A stretch of DNA of 64,000 bases from Metopolophium dirhodum (taxonomy: Eukaryota > Arthropoda > Insecta > Hemiptera > Aphididae): assembly GCF_019925205.1 (NCBI RefSeq), contig NC_083560.1, positions 52,870,270-52,934,269 of the forward strand, in the 5' to 3' direction. Below, in pieces: positions 26,480-39,075 of this stretch. Below the pieces are notes generated by a model that saw nothing but the letters and a program-made list of their open reading frames with translations, was not told where the DNA came from and did not search any database. Numbering within the stretch: the stretch's first letter is position 1; each line of letters starts with the position of its first letter. Both the position numbers and the translations under genes were made by a program.

Positions 26480-26987
26480 AAGGGCTTGCATTTGAAAAAA
26501 AAATTCTGTTTTATGTTATTTACAACTAAAACGTTAGACAATTTTTGCGTTTATCGTTATTTAGAATTAAAACGTTATTCAACTTTTGCGTTTATCGTTA
26601 TTTAAAACTGTGTTAATACCTATTTAATTTAAAAATAATAACTAAAGCGGGTAGGTAATGGCCCGGATACGGAGTATAATATAATCAATTCTTAGATTGT
26701 TTGCATGAAATAAATGTTTCTACGAAATCAATAGACCTTTTAAATAAATATATTTTAAAATATTTCGTTTTGAGTTATTTTTCGTTCAATGATATTCTAT
26801 AAATTACGTTTTGCGTTATGTTTTGTTTAATGATATAATATAATATATTTTTTTAATCGTTATGTTTTTGATTTGTGGTATTTAATTATTTTTGATTATC
26901 GCTTTCCGTTGTAATAACGTTTACAAATTGCAATCGTTTTAATATAATATGTCAAATATAACGTTATTATAACGTTTGCAAGCCCTG
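26480..26987. mobile_element. hAT-like non-autonomous element, AGGGCTTGCA family, full copy
   Basis: A 508-bp element with inverted ends AAGGGCTTGCA and TGCAAGCCCTG. It is flanked by perfect 8-bp duplications AAATATAC at 26472-26479 and 26988-26995. The interior is A+T-rich with many AACGTTAT words. A 41-bp tandem repeat (26524-26605, two units with TTTTGCGTTTATCGTTATTT) lies near the left end. Related to the short copy at 50056. Confidence 0.85.
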
Positions 26988-26995
26988 AAATATAC

Positions 26996-29900
26996 TAATT
27001 ACGCATTAGTTTTGTCACCCGCGGATTTCAATCATAATAATAATACTATATTAGTCAGTTTAATAAGAATAGTTCAACTAAACAAATAATTATTTCGCCA
27101 TTTCGGGCTGAAGGAAAATAAACTTTGGATCTACAATAATCGCGGTAATATATACTAATTATTATTAAATCAAACAATTTAAGGTGTAGGTACTATTATA
27201 TTAAACAGCTGTATCAAACACGAAACTAAAATATAGTTATAAACTATAATGTCGTCGAGGAGATGAAAAAAAAATGCACTGCACAGGATCTCAAGAGTTG
27301 GTCCGGACGAACTGCAGAGAAAAAATTGCGTTGGCTAATTTATACATGTACCAATGCATATATACGCATATAATGCTCATTTGTTTTAGCCGAGACTCAA
27401 TAAATTTCAGCATAATTTAAATATTCCGTAACTTTCCATGGCGCCGGTCGTTATATCCAATTATTTGAATATCGCGTTTTAATATGTACGGAAACGGCAG
27501 TGGTTCATTTTCGTATAGGTACGAACTATAAAGGCGAATCGTGTCGTCACGATTATAATGAAATGCAAATACGTACCACAGCTGGGTAAAAAAAAAAATC
27601 CGAAGAAGTTTGAAAATAATAAAGCTAAACATCATGTTAGTCACTACCTAGTTATAAACGTATAGTCTTAAATTTAAACCCACATACTTTGGTAATTATA
27701 ATATATGTAGGTACTCATACATATTACATATCACATAGCAATACTATACATGGGTGTTTTAAACAAATGTATAATAATATGTTTAACTTATTAGATGTGA
27801 CAGTTTTTTAAAATAATTTCCTAAGTACCTACTTAATATTATTATTATACTTATTGATGATGCACCCAAAATCCATATTGTTATGTTCCATACATAGCTA
27901 TAATACCAACAGTAAAATTCTTTGAGTACAATTAGTAAATAATTATTTTATTTTAGGCACACTTAAAATCGTTCACATAGTACTGTACTAGAATAAAATT
28001 GCGCATTTTTGCCATAAAATTAAATTTCATTAAAAACTTTCCAGGCTATATTTTATGTTTATCATTTTCAGCCCTGCCCATAGTTGGTGGCTTATTATAA
28101 ATCTTAGGTCTAGTCTTTTGCAGGTAACAAAAGCTCATTTCAGACTTGACAAGCAAATAAAAGTACACACGTATAGTACTTATCTATGTGGTTGTCTGAA
28201 AGTAAACTTAAAATTTTGTTAAAATTTACAGTTTGGTTGTAATTACTATCAGAAATACCGGTTTTAGATTCTCGCCTAACCGTTGTTAATAACATGACCT
28301 AGCATCGCCGCAAGTATCACGACATTAGTTCTAATAATGATTCGTCTACATATAGTGTATAGTTTACCTACTGCCTTATATATATTTATAATATCTGACT
28401 AACTAATTGCCTCAAAGTTAATTATAAATTTGGTTTGAATACAAATGTAAGTAATACGCGATAACAGGGGAATTGTTTTTCTTTCACGAGAAAATTACCT
28501 CAAAAACAATATTTTACCTGTATATAAAATATATACACTGCAAGATTATTAGCTAAAATTGTGGATTGCATAAAAAATTAGTTAATAACCTAAAAAAAAT
28601 CCTTAAAATATCCCATAAAAAAATAAATAATTTTTTTTACCCTTCTACACAATGTAATAATAATCGTTTTGTACATTCCGTTATATTAAACTGTTTCAGT
28701 CCGACTGAGGGTGTGCCCGATTACAATTAAAAATGTGCTATGAAAACCCATCTAAAAATCCATTTATGGTGAGAAAATTTCCGACGTTTGTGGTTTTGAA
28801 TGAAAGAAACTGCAAAATCAGCATCTATAAAACCAGAAAATTGTCAAACCAAACTACACAAAGTACACAAAGGTACCTTATAGCCTATAGGTACTGTCCA
28901 ATAGACAGTAACTTCTCAACGACGGTTAAAATCTGGTTTTGTTATAGCTGCCGGTCTGTTTTTTCATGAGGCGCTCTGTACAAAGTGATCATATATATTA
29001 ATATTTATAAGCGAACGTTAAAATATAAGAAATTCTAGTAGGTAAACCAGGTGAACATCAATAACAATAATAATGATAGCGGTTAAGATTTTAATTTTGG
29101 CACATTTTCGTGTTTATTATTGAGTGCGTGTAAACGTGTGATAAACGTGCTTTTACAACTTTAAAAAGTGTTGCTGGTGATATTATCATAATTAAGTAGT
29201 GTTTACTTATACAGTGCGAACAAGTTACGTACTACCTGTATTTGTGAATTTTCCAGCTATTTGTTTTTCCATATAGCTGGAATTAACATGAAATGTTGAA
29301 ATGGGTTATTACTGCATTTTTACATTTTTATTATACAGCGTATCGACGATAGTTGAAAATACATAACATATCAGCACATAGTCGTTGAATTTTAACCATG
29401 ATTTTTTATTTATCAAGATAATAAATAATAAAAAGAGTATAATAACTCTTTTTTTGTACACTCAAGTTTCGCCCATGCTCGGCTCAACTTTTTTTTTTTT
29501 AAATGCATATTTTTTCTCTACCCTAGATGACAACATACTATAGAAATGGACATTATCTATCGTAATAATAATAATAATAATCGTTTATAACACGCTGTCA
29601 GCCGATTAGTACTGTATATACATGACACTTTTTTGTAGAACGGTCTATTCGTATACATCACGCGACAATATATAATAATATATAGGTAGGCGTATAATAA
29701 AGAGTTGGTCCTGGCCTATGACCTATAACCGTAAATGTGACCTAAATAATAGACACATTTAGAAAGGAGCCACGTTGATTTGTTGTAATTTTTTACAAAT
29801 TCAAAAAAAATCGTCCAAATATTATAATATTATTATAGCAATGCCGCGTATAATGTACCTATACCTACAGGATAACTATAATATATAATATTATATCTAT

Positions 29901-30124
29901 CAAATTAGAACATCTTAAAATCATTATCGCTCATAACATAAGTCGTATAAATATTTTAAAACCTAATTCGATCGCCGAATTTTCTCAGTGAATTTTTCGC
30001 GACTCTCCGCCGAACTCTGCCCTATATATATATTAAAAATAATATAATATAAAACGTGCATGGATACGGGCCGTAGTGTAAATATGATAATATCGTATTA
30101 ATATTATAATATAGAGAAACTACG
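26996..30124. other. A+T-rich stretch, no gene
   Basis: Only the hairpin at 29251 stands out. A TTTTCAGCCCTGCCC phrase at 28068 resembles the right end of a hAT-like element without a partner. Confidence 0.5.
29251..29282. repeat. Perfect 10-bp stem, 12-base loop
   Basis: TTCCAGCTAT, a T-rich 12-base loop, ATAGCTGGAA. On one strand a run of T lies in the loop rather than after the stem, so it does not look like a terminator. Confidence 0.8.
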
Positions 30125-30350
30125 TGCGCTAAGACGGCGGTACCCGAAACACACGACGATATTATGATTATTAAAGCGGACCATAGCAGCGGTAGCGGCA
30201 GGCGCCAATCGGCCGCGGAGCGATGGACGAGCGGACTGCGAACGAGGTCGACCGGCGGCGGCGTGGGCCGAGAAACGGCGGCGGCGGCGCGCCGGCTATG
30301 CGCTCTTCCGTCGCTCCTCGTCGGCGGCTTGGCGGCACCACGACGCGATA
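30125..30350. promoter_or_regulatory. Strongly G+C-rich island with GGC repeats
   Basis: About 180 bases of very high G+C with many CpG (GGCGGCGGCGTGG, GGCGGCGGCGGCGC) and a CCAAT-box-like GCCAATCGG stand in A+T-rich DNA, with abrupt edges. The 71-codon + frame inside is Arg/Ala/Gly-rich and ends in AAT repeat, so I treat it as composition. A promoter or 5' untranslated exon is the best guess. Confidence 0.35.
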
Positions 30351-30679
30351 ATATTATAATAATAATAATAATAATATAACCCTACGCGCTCGGTACAACA
30401 CACGTTCGTATAATATCTCACACACACACATATATTATGTATCTAAATAGTAAGACGGGTCAAGGTCTCGGCTGTTATATTATACTGAAATGATGAACAC
30501 AATAATAATATTGTATAATAATAATATAATATATCAGTGACGTATATTTGATGTGAGGCGGTGGATAGAAAGCCGCACTCGGCAGTTAGACTATGGCGTT
30601 ATCTCGCATACCTAGGGTTACGAGTATGAAATATTGAACAATTATTTGTTTAATTTTGAGCTTTCTCATATAAAAGCAT

Positions 30680-30886
30680 CAAATCATGACTATATAGATG
30701 GTCAGACCGATTAGCGATTATCAATATTTTTTGATTTCCGATTACGACGTAGATAAGATACGTAATTATTATGCAATGTATAAAATACACGATAATAAGC
30801 AATATTTCCATATAACATTTTCCACTAAACATTTAACTAAGTAGAGATGTTTACTGCACTTCCTACTAAAGTTTTAAATTAAAATT
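30680..30886 (+). repeat. Dispersed repeat R2, copy 2
   Basis: Partner of 23512-23752, about 7.2 kb away in the same orientation. It is followed directly by the R1 core at 30905. Confidence 0.6.
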
Positions 30887-30904
30887 GTATTTTACGAGAG
30901 CAGC

Positions 30905-30950
30905 TTATGAGTGATGAGTAATGGATGTGTTAAATTTGAAATTTGGAGAA
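30905..30950 (+). repeat. Dispersed repeat R1, copy 3, short
   Basis: GAGTAATGGATGTGTTAAAT followed by TTGAAATTTGG matches the R1 core. It directly follows repeat R2 copy 2 (30680-30886), so R1 and R2 may be parts of one longer old element that extends to about 31750. Confidence 0.5.
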
Positions 30951-31845
30951 ATTCAATAAATTTATCATTGTACCTACTTAGATAAAAACATGAATTGGTA
31001 TAGATAATATATCGATATAACAAGGGTGATTACGCGAGTTTTGAGACATATTTGGTATGGTTTATAGTATTAGGTAAATAAAAATTCTTATCAAATTTAA
31101 ATAGTTAATGATAATTTTTTTCCGGGGCCTTTTTTTCATATGACGTGGCTTTTTTCCCGAAAAAATCAGAATTGGTGTGTCAAAGTGTCAGTCTCTATTT
31201 CTAATGATATTATTTGTAGTATCAATTTATATTAGTTAAAAATTATCTATTTTTCTTTGTAAAATCATCTTATAAATTATACAACCTTTTAAATCAAATA
31301 ACACCAACGTATGTTTCGTAGAACTGTGTGAATGGATTCGTGGCATAAATATCTTAAAATTTTTATAAATATTTTAAAAGTTTCATTCTTTATAGAAAAT
31401 TACAAAATAAGTAATAATGAAATTTTAAAAGTTTCTACGATTAATATTTTTGAATTATAGCCAAATAACTAATATTGTTGGAAACAAAATTAGTTATTTT
31501 TCATTGAAATATACACTTTTGTCAAAATTCAAACTTTAAATGTGTATAAGATAAAAATGATTGTGCATTTATGTTTTTGATTGTATTTAATAACTTCAAT
31601 TACATTTTCATTTTAACTTTTTTGACCTAGAAAGTAGAAATAATAATTTTATTAGTATTATTCAAAGAAAATGTTTTAATGTTTATAGATTTCGCGTATC
31701 TATTATAATAATCGCTTTGCTCAGAATGTTTAATTTGTACCTTCAGTAGAATTACAACACAAACTCTCGGTGTTGATAAAAATTTAATTTATTTTTTTTT
31801 TTTATTGTTCTTAATGAACATCGGTGACAATATTTGATTTCCAGG

Positions 31846-31910
31846 AAGCAACATGCCAAGGGGGGTGCTACAGCACCCTAGCACCTCCCTCTGGATCTAC
31901 GCCTGGTCGA
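31846..31910. repeat. Transposon-end-like fragment with GGGGTGCT foldback
   Basis: GGGGGGTGCTACAGCACCCT, then AGCACCTCCCTC and GGATCTACGCCTGG. The end resembles, in reverse orientation, the TAGGCGTAGA start of the 15577 family. GGGTGCT/AGCACCC makes a short hairpin. It is a fragment only. Confidence 0.35.
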
Positions 31911-34900
31911 GGCTGCTGAGTTTGTCTACGTATTGGAGGCATTCTGTAATAATAACAATTTAAGATCTAAATATAATATCTTATACAATTTATTATACTT
32001 GTCCTTATGTATGTATACCTAGTACCTACGTAATAAATATTATAAGATATTACACTTTGCTCTGAAATTTTTAACCACGGTTTCAAGAGTTAATTATTTT
32101 ACACGTTTATTTATTGTTCAGGTTAGTACAAATGCAAAATTATAAACCTCAATAAAAAATAAACGTGCACAATAATTAACTCACGAAACCGCGATTTAAA
32201 ATGTAAATGGACGAGTAATGTAAAAAATATTAAAATATATAGAGTGGCAGAGGGGCTCGATGGTAACTTTGAACAAAATGGAACGGTTCAGATATTAAAG
32301 CGGACCAACGTATATCAATATACGCGTATTTAATATACAATAAAACAGAACCACGTCCTACGTGTAACGGGGGAATGTATAAGTTCCTACACGAGACCCA
32401 TAGCCAGTGTGAACAAATGATATAGACACGTAGCTTTCTACGCACGGTAAAAAAATTGGGTATATTATTATTGAACCAAGTAAGAAAATATATTATAATA
32501 ATACGTAATAGTTTCTGCATATAGATGAAGATATTGGATATTATACAACATATGATATTATATTATATGATACAAACTCATATTATACAACTGTTTTGAA
32601 AAATTAAAAATTCATATTTATTCTTAACAATGTAAAAAATATATTAAGTACACTTAGGTAAATGTTTCGATTTAAGATTGAGCAATAACATAATTTTGTG
32701 ATTATTTAGTAGACAATTATTTTTTTCGCCGTGTAGGAACTCATATAATATGTAATATTGTTAATCGTGTACCATCTTAGGTTATGTCTTTATTTCTTTA
32801 CCCACCTCATTTGTAGGAGTTAACGCATGTAATTTGCACCTGTTAGTTGTTACTCTCGTGTAGAAACTTAATTATTCCCCAGTATAACACTGTACAATGT
32901 GTATAAACATTAGTCTGAACTTTTTGCGAATATGCAATGTATAGCTTACATATGATGTATCTTAAATAATAAATATAGTTATAGACTTAAAAAAAGAATA
33001 AATACTCGCGAAACCACAAAGGTGAAAAAAAATGGGTCAACAATTTATAGTGCCCACGACCCTGATCCAGTTGAGTGACGGTCTTTTGGATCACACATTG
33101 AATGAGACTAATCAAATATATAATACATTTTTACAATAATCAATGATTAAAATAAAAGTGGCGGATTGCTATTATCGCGTGACACCGGCTGACTTCATAT
33201 ATAAGCATATAACGATGGGGACTTCTTTAGGGAACACTTTTTGCGACAAATTTACACTCTAAGATATATTTTCTTTATTGTTATTAATAAAAATACTCAC
33301 GGTTAGGACACATAGGACATTGGGACACAAGTTATTTTACAGAAAAGACTAGTCAAGCTTGACCCTAATGATTGAGAAGTATGATATATAATGTCTAGTT
33401 TACAATTATTAGGAATGATCGGTAGGTATATTGCAAAATTAAGTATATTTTTATAATTTACAGCTTGTTTTGTAGATACTGAACCATGATAAATGTTCGA
33501 ATTCGGTTGTATATGGCTATTATAGTACCTCTCACTATAAACTTTTTACTTTTTATCTGAAATATATCTTTAAATATCTGTCTGTCACTAAGACACCTTT
33601 ATATTATATGATGATTGTATAGTCAGTTCAGGCCAAAGTCCAAAAGTAATGTTAAATAATAATCGTATATAATGAACAATGCAATAGGATCCATATCACA
33701 TATTATATATAATATTAATCTATATATTCAGGCGTAATTAAACTAAAGTGTAAAAATCGTTGGCAGCATAATGGTATTTTTTTTTTGTTGAAGTGATTTT
33801 GATAATTTTACTCTCTAAAGGTAACTTTTATTGTCCTATTATTATATCATCATGGTGTAGGTGTCCTATTACCACTATAACTTTTGAACCATTAACCATG
33901 TGTTTATTTTATTACAATTATAATATATTTATATCTATTGTTTAATAAGAAAAATAAAATATAACCATTTTTAGTTTGAAAATAGTCATAAAAAATTATA
34001 TTTATATTTAAATTATACAAAGCTGGTTTGACGCCTATCATTGTTCTTTGTTTTATTATTTCTACAATAATTTTAAGTACTTGTTGGTTGTTATATATCC
34101 TTACGAACCTTGAAAATTCAAATTAAAGACAATATATAGAAGATTCCTAGTATAATATAAGATAAAAGTTTTTTTTTTTTAATAATGTATTTTCTTTTGT
34201 TTCTCTATAAATCCGTTTTGTGCATTTTTATTTACATTTAAGAAAATGTGTCTAATGAATAAAATAAATTATAGTATGCCGAAAAATATAATATTGTATG
34301 GAGTTTATATTATTATTATGTTAGTTTTATATTATACCTAATCGCTTATGTTTTCCGGTAAATTGTTTTAAAAAATTAGCGACTATCACAATAATTATTG
34401 TCCGCGTATCAATAGAAGATATTATAATATGTCTTTAGAGTTTAAAGTCGTAACTTATACAAAATATACATATGAAACCAATTATTAGGAATGAATACGA
34501 ATCGTGATAATAGGTACTATAGATAATAATAATAATAATAATTTGATATACCGAAAATTTAACAGTAATGTTTATGTACACATTATTCATTCTACGATAA
34601 CACAATGGAACATATTTGTCTGTCAGCCAGAAGTTCATCTCACAAATCACGGCCAAGACGTTTTAAGTACGCTTTAATGCGATATGTCAAATTTGACTTT
34701 TGAGTATAGTGCAGCAGACAGTCATTTCGTTTAGTAATAATTGAATATGTGCTATAAAATTATGTAAGATTTTCATGTGTCATAATCACTCAAATCCAAC
34801 GAACGCAAAACTTTCAATACTTAAATAATAATATTATTTGCAGGTGAACTGCAGTTCACCTCACTGCAACCCTGTCATTTGAATACGGCGAATAACACGA

Positions 34901-35085
34901 AATCGTTTAAGTCACGTGGCGTGGTTATTATAAGTGCACTATAATATAATATACTAAAATAATAAAATGCATGGTAAATAGAGCACGTATTATATTATTT
35001 TGAAGTATATTATGCCGTAGCCACTCCGTGAAATCTATCTTTTCACGATATATATTACACTTTGTGAAATACGAAAAATATTTCA
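31911..35085. other. A+T-rich stretch, no gene
   Basis: A 35-codon frame at 33032-33139 (MGQQFIVPTTLIQLS...) has protein-like composition but lacks splice or family support. The palindrome at 34842 is the only other landmark. Confidence 0.45.
34842..34861. repeat. Perfect 20-bp palindrome with AGGTGA half-sites
   Basis: AGGTGAACTG followed by its exact complement CAGTTCACCT, centred on the PstI-type CTGCAG. The outer AGGTGA/TCACCT differ by one base from nuclear-receptor half-sites (AGGTCA). It is followed by another TCACTGCA. Confidence 0.9.
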
Positions 35086-35497
35086 CGAAATGGTCACTCC
35101 GATTTGACATCGTGTAATTTTTTTCACAAGGAGGTCATTTACTTTGTGAAATAAAACACTTGCGACACAATAATGATCATACTATATTTTTCCTCTTCTT
35201 AAATATGATGTATTTAGATTTAATAGTTGAATATTGAGTAATAATACACTGTGCAACTTGACTGATCTTCAAATAAATGCAATATTTAACTGAATACGAC
35301 GTATAAAATCACGTATAGTTTTAACTATTAAATATGTCATAAATAAATAATAGTCGAGTAAACGTCTTATAGGTGACTATAATAAGTAATAACTAATAAT
35401 AATATTGTAATTATTATTATAATTATTTTACTTTACAGAATGAATGACCGTTTCGGGAAAATATTATACTATATGTCAAATCGGAGTGACTATTTCA
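35086..35497. repeat. Long inverted repeat, 25-bp arms 362 bases apart
   Basis: Arms at 35086-35110 and 35473-35497 share GTCACTCCGATTTGACAT in opposite orientation, within 25 bp with three mismatches. Extra CACTCCGTGAAAT (35019-35031) and several TTTCACGAAAT/TTTGTGAAATA words lie just outside the left arm. This looks like an old transposon, but terminal duplications were not found. Confidence 0.5.
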
Positions 35498-37377
35498 TAA
35501 CGAAAATAAATTGGTACACACGCATCTGCTGTATTGTGTTGAAGTTTTAATTCAATTCGTTTAATATTACATCTAATCAGCAACTCACAATTTAAATTTT
35601 AATCAACACCAAAATATAAGTTTTCGTACCTTGGAAGTTCGGTTATTTGGGTTGAAGACATAGCACCTGAGAAACAATTTAAAAACCAAATCTAGATTGA
35701 GTATCTTAATACAGTAGATCAAGTGGATTCTAAGAAGTGTCAGATCGTCAAATCGAATGCTGCCCACGTCCAAATACCAAACATATCTCGGGTAATAATT
35801 TCTCATTCACTTCAGTCTATAAAGCATTCGAGATCTTGTTTAAACATATTTGATGTTTTGTATTCAATTTATTTACATTCTGTCAAGCTGAGTAAAATAT
35901 ATCAACAGATGCAACGTATATATTATTATATTGTATAAGACAGTTGGCCGGTTTTACAGTCAATTCAAATGCTATTATTACTATTCATCACGTTTGAAAA
36001 TACAAATGCAACATTATAATGGTATAGGTACATAAGGTCACACGTTAGTATAATATCTCGATATACTAGATGACGTAATGACGTCTATTATTTATTTTGA
36101 AATATTAAAATGCTATGCTAGTCAAAAAACGAACTGTCTACGAAACTTTTACGGTCGAAATTTATCGGAATTTTCCAAAATAAAAAAGTGATTTCTAAAT
36201 CTGTTCCAAGAAACTCTTTTCACACAGATTTTCAACCGATTACGCATGCCATCGATGAAACTGTTTAAGAGTATACACACTACAACTATAAAAACCAAAT
36301 GACTCGACAAATTATTTCATTCGTTTTGATTCCACACACCCATAAATTGTTCGGGACAACCGTTTTGTCCTCGGGATAAACTCGTAGCTTAGAAACCACA
36401 TTTATACGATATATAGAAGACAACATTTTGCTAGAGCTTTTATTTTAATATCATATTAATAAACGACAAGTTTTTATGGTTTTAAACTGGGTTATTTTTA
36501 TATTTTTGTTACCTACTTAAATATATTTTTGTATTAACCACTACAATAATATAAAAACTCTACGATTAAAAAATATTTATTCTTCTATAATATAATATAT
36601 ATACATTTGATTTCTTATAACTACGATTGTAGTAAACTGAATGGCTTTCATATTTGCACAAAACAGTTTTTTTTTTAACATCGTACAATTTACACAACAA
36701 CCAACAATTATTATGGTACTGATACGGTACCACTTATATAAGTTATTTTGAATTAGTATTCAATTTAAAATTTCAATTTTTCTCAAAACGTTATTAAAAT
36801 TGCATACACCAATCCCATTAAAACGGTCGTCCTCTCATAACAAATATAGTAGCCTGCAGAGTTATGATTGTCATAGAAAATAGATACAGAACGTCAGAAA
36901 GTTAGCACGGTTGGTAAAATTAACCGATATTCGCAATTCTTATTCAAAATTGTATTGCTTTAAGATAATATTATATTTAATAATTAATACGACAGATTTG
37001 AGCATATTTCATAATGTTTTTGATTAATTTTTGTTTACGATTCTCTGAAAAAAAAAAACGAATTGATGACTTGAACGTGTACGTTTTGTATGATGCAGTA
37101 CCTATTTTTACTAACATCTTTATTTGAATCGAACCAATTTTATCAGCGTTTCCAAACAATCCAAAAATACAGCAAATACTCTAGAATCTGACGGTCGGTG
37201 AAAAATGTAATAAAAGAATAACGAAACCGTCACGAATTCGATAGGTACCTTACGTATTTTGTATTATGTAACTTTGAATTTTTTTTTATACCTACCCGTT
37301 TTCCGTTGTTATTTCGTTCCGTCGTTCATTATATAGACCACCCTTTCGAATACGGGCAGCTATTTAAACCTCATACA
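35498..37377. other. A+T-rich stretch with one exon-like spot
   Basis: Around 35627-35806 both strands have protein-like frames (+: DQVDSKKCQIVKSNAAHVQ; -: MSSTQITELPRYENLYFGVD, ending in TAA after a TTGTTTCTCAG acceptor). They conflict and no family is recognised. The rest is A+T-rich. Confidence 0.35.
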
Positions 37378-37795
37378 TCAGCCAGAGGGATGACGAAAAA
37401 CAATTCGGGTGTTATTATTTATCCGTTGCCCGGTGATCTCAATTTCGAACCGAAACCAACCGGTAATTTGCCAGATGCCCCGTGATTTATCGTCAGTGTT
37501 TCTTTTCCCTCCGTCTCTGATTCGTTTTTGGACAGCTCTATTAAGACGCATCTTCGGTAGGTCTGGTTCCCGACGTCCCACCTCCGCCGCGACCACCATC
37601 CTTACAGGTACGGATATCTCCCGCGGTAACAATAATAATAATTATTCCGAGGCCATTATGCGAACAAGTCAATTCCGAGGGTTAAACGCGCTAAACGTCG
37701 GCCTTCCGTCGAAATATTCCAATATACCTTTAGGTATAACTACGCGCGCGCGCGCGTGTGTGTGTGTGTATGTGCCCCGAGCATTCCATTTTTAA
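37378..37795. other. G+C-rich block with long open frames on both strands
   Basis: This holds the longest open frame of the window (+, 37409-37795, 128 codons, including RFWTALLRRIFGRSGSRRPT), an antisense frame of 84 codons (-, 37632-37378, including GIWQITGWFRFEIEITGQR), and a third short + frame from ATG 37391 (MTKNNSGVIIYPLPGDLNFE). Three overlapping open frames are what high GC produces, so I do not call a gene. TATATAG (37330) and CTATTTAAAC (37360) lie just upstream, so a promoter with a 5' exon is possible, as is a decayed transposon ORF. The right end runs into the CG/TG tract at 37741. Confidence 0.15.
37741..37775. repeat. (CG)7(TG)6 alternating purine-pyrimidine tract
   Basis: 35 bases of strictly alternating pyrimidine and purine: TA, then CG repeats, then TG repeats, TA, TGTGC. 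It is of the kind that can adopt Z-DNA under supercoiling. Confidence 0.9.
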
Positions 37796-38355
37796 ATCGA
37801 GTAACGAAAAAATAAAGAAGAAAAAAATGAAAGAAAAAAACAATTTAAACATAATTAATTGTTTTATAATTAATTGTTAAACGCCGCCGAGGCCGCGCTA
37901 TTAGTCGGGTCAAATTTGCCGATTAGCGAAGCCCACCAACAAACAATATTGTATATAATACAAAGCCTCAGGCTTTCGCCACCAGGTTCACGGGCATTTT
38001 CCCTATTGTGTTACACGACCCGTACACAGAATGTGAACATCTGACAGGCTTCAACTGAAAAAATAATTCACTCGAAAATACCTTACTTCGGATGAGAAAC
38101 GTGTGATTTGTTTGACATAATTCGACGGGGGTGGTTTTTGAAACGGGGCCAAAATAAAGAGAGGGCATTTTTTTTTTCTTTCAAGAACCGCATTATTTAA
38201 TACGTAGGCATTTAAAATAAATCGTGATGTCTTAAAACATTTTAACGAAAAAAAATATATATTAAATCCTCGGCGAGGGGCTGTTATAAAATAATTGCTT
38301 TTTTATATTATTATTATTTTTAGATTTTTTTCGTTATTGTTTTTGCTGTGGTAGT

Positions 38356-38380
38356 TTATATATATATATATATATATAAT
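38356..38380. repeat. (TA)n tract
   Basis: About 12 TA units, then ATAATATAATATATACG. Similar tracts lie at 46022-46045 and 54583-54600. Confidence 0.9.
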
Positions 38381-38920
38381 ATAATATATACGTATATAAA
38401 TATTAAAAGACAGATAAATAAAAATGTGCAAACGATTTTATTATTTATTCAAACGGTAAAACTACTTAAAAGGATAGTAATCATTTATTGTTAACTTTAC
38501 GATATTTTGCGTGGTTTCAAAATAATTTCGAGTTTTGAAACAAAATTTGATACGAGACAAGATTGATGGCCCACTTAAATACATATAGTCAAAACATAAT
38601 AAAATTATAAAAGTAAATTTCTACATAATATTATGCTACTATGAATATTCCCATAATTTTGAATAAATACAAGAACAAAAATATACGTTCCCAAAACATA
38701 TTATTTTTCAGCATAATATTATTTCAACTATATTATATTGTTTTGAAATATATTTTTTCGTATAATATAATCTTTAATAGAATAATATCGCCGTGGTACA
38801 TTAAAACATCTTCTTGTTTTTTGTGTACAAATAAATGAAACCATAAATTTCGGATGTGTTATAAATCTAACCATTTTTTTGTGTTTAAATACTACTATAT
38901 TAGAATATGAAAAAAAGTGG

Positions 38921-39075
38921 TAAAGTAGGTGACTGCTCTGCAGTATAGTATATAGGTGTGGAGAGTATCTACATCGTCATTGAGTAGGTAAGTTGCTGTA
39001 ATGTATGTGTTAAATTTGAATTCAATGATAAATCAAATTGCACACGAAAAACAATTCTGAGTGAAGGTCTCTACT
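38921..39075 (+). repeat. Dispersed repeat R1, copy 4
   Basis: It reads GTGACTGCTCTGCAG, then CATTGAGTAGGTAAGTTGCT, TGTATGTGTTAAATTTGAAT, TCAATGATAAATC and ACGAAAAACAATTCTGAGTG. This is the most complete of the four copies in the window. Confidence 0.6.

Noticed and set aside
28060..28085. TTTTCAGCCCTG as a hAT right end
   Set aside because: No matching left end or target duplication found.
33032..33139. 35-codon ORF MGQQFIVPTTLIQLS...
   Set aside because: A stop lies just upstream; no splice site, family or neighbouring exon supports it.
35603..35806. Minus-strand frames at 35.6-35.8 kb as two exons
   Set aside because: The implied intron would be about 48 bases and the donor is weak; the plus-strand reading conflicts.
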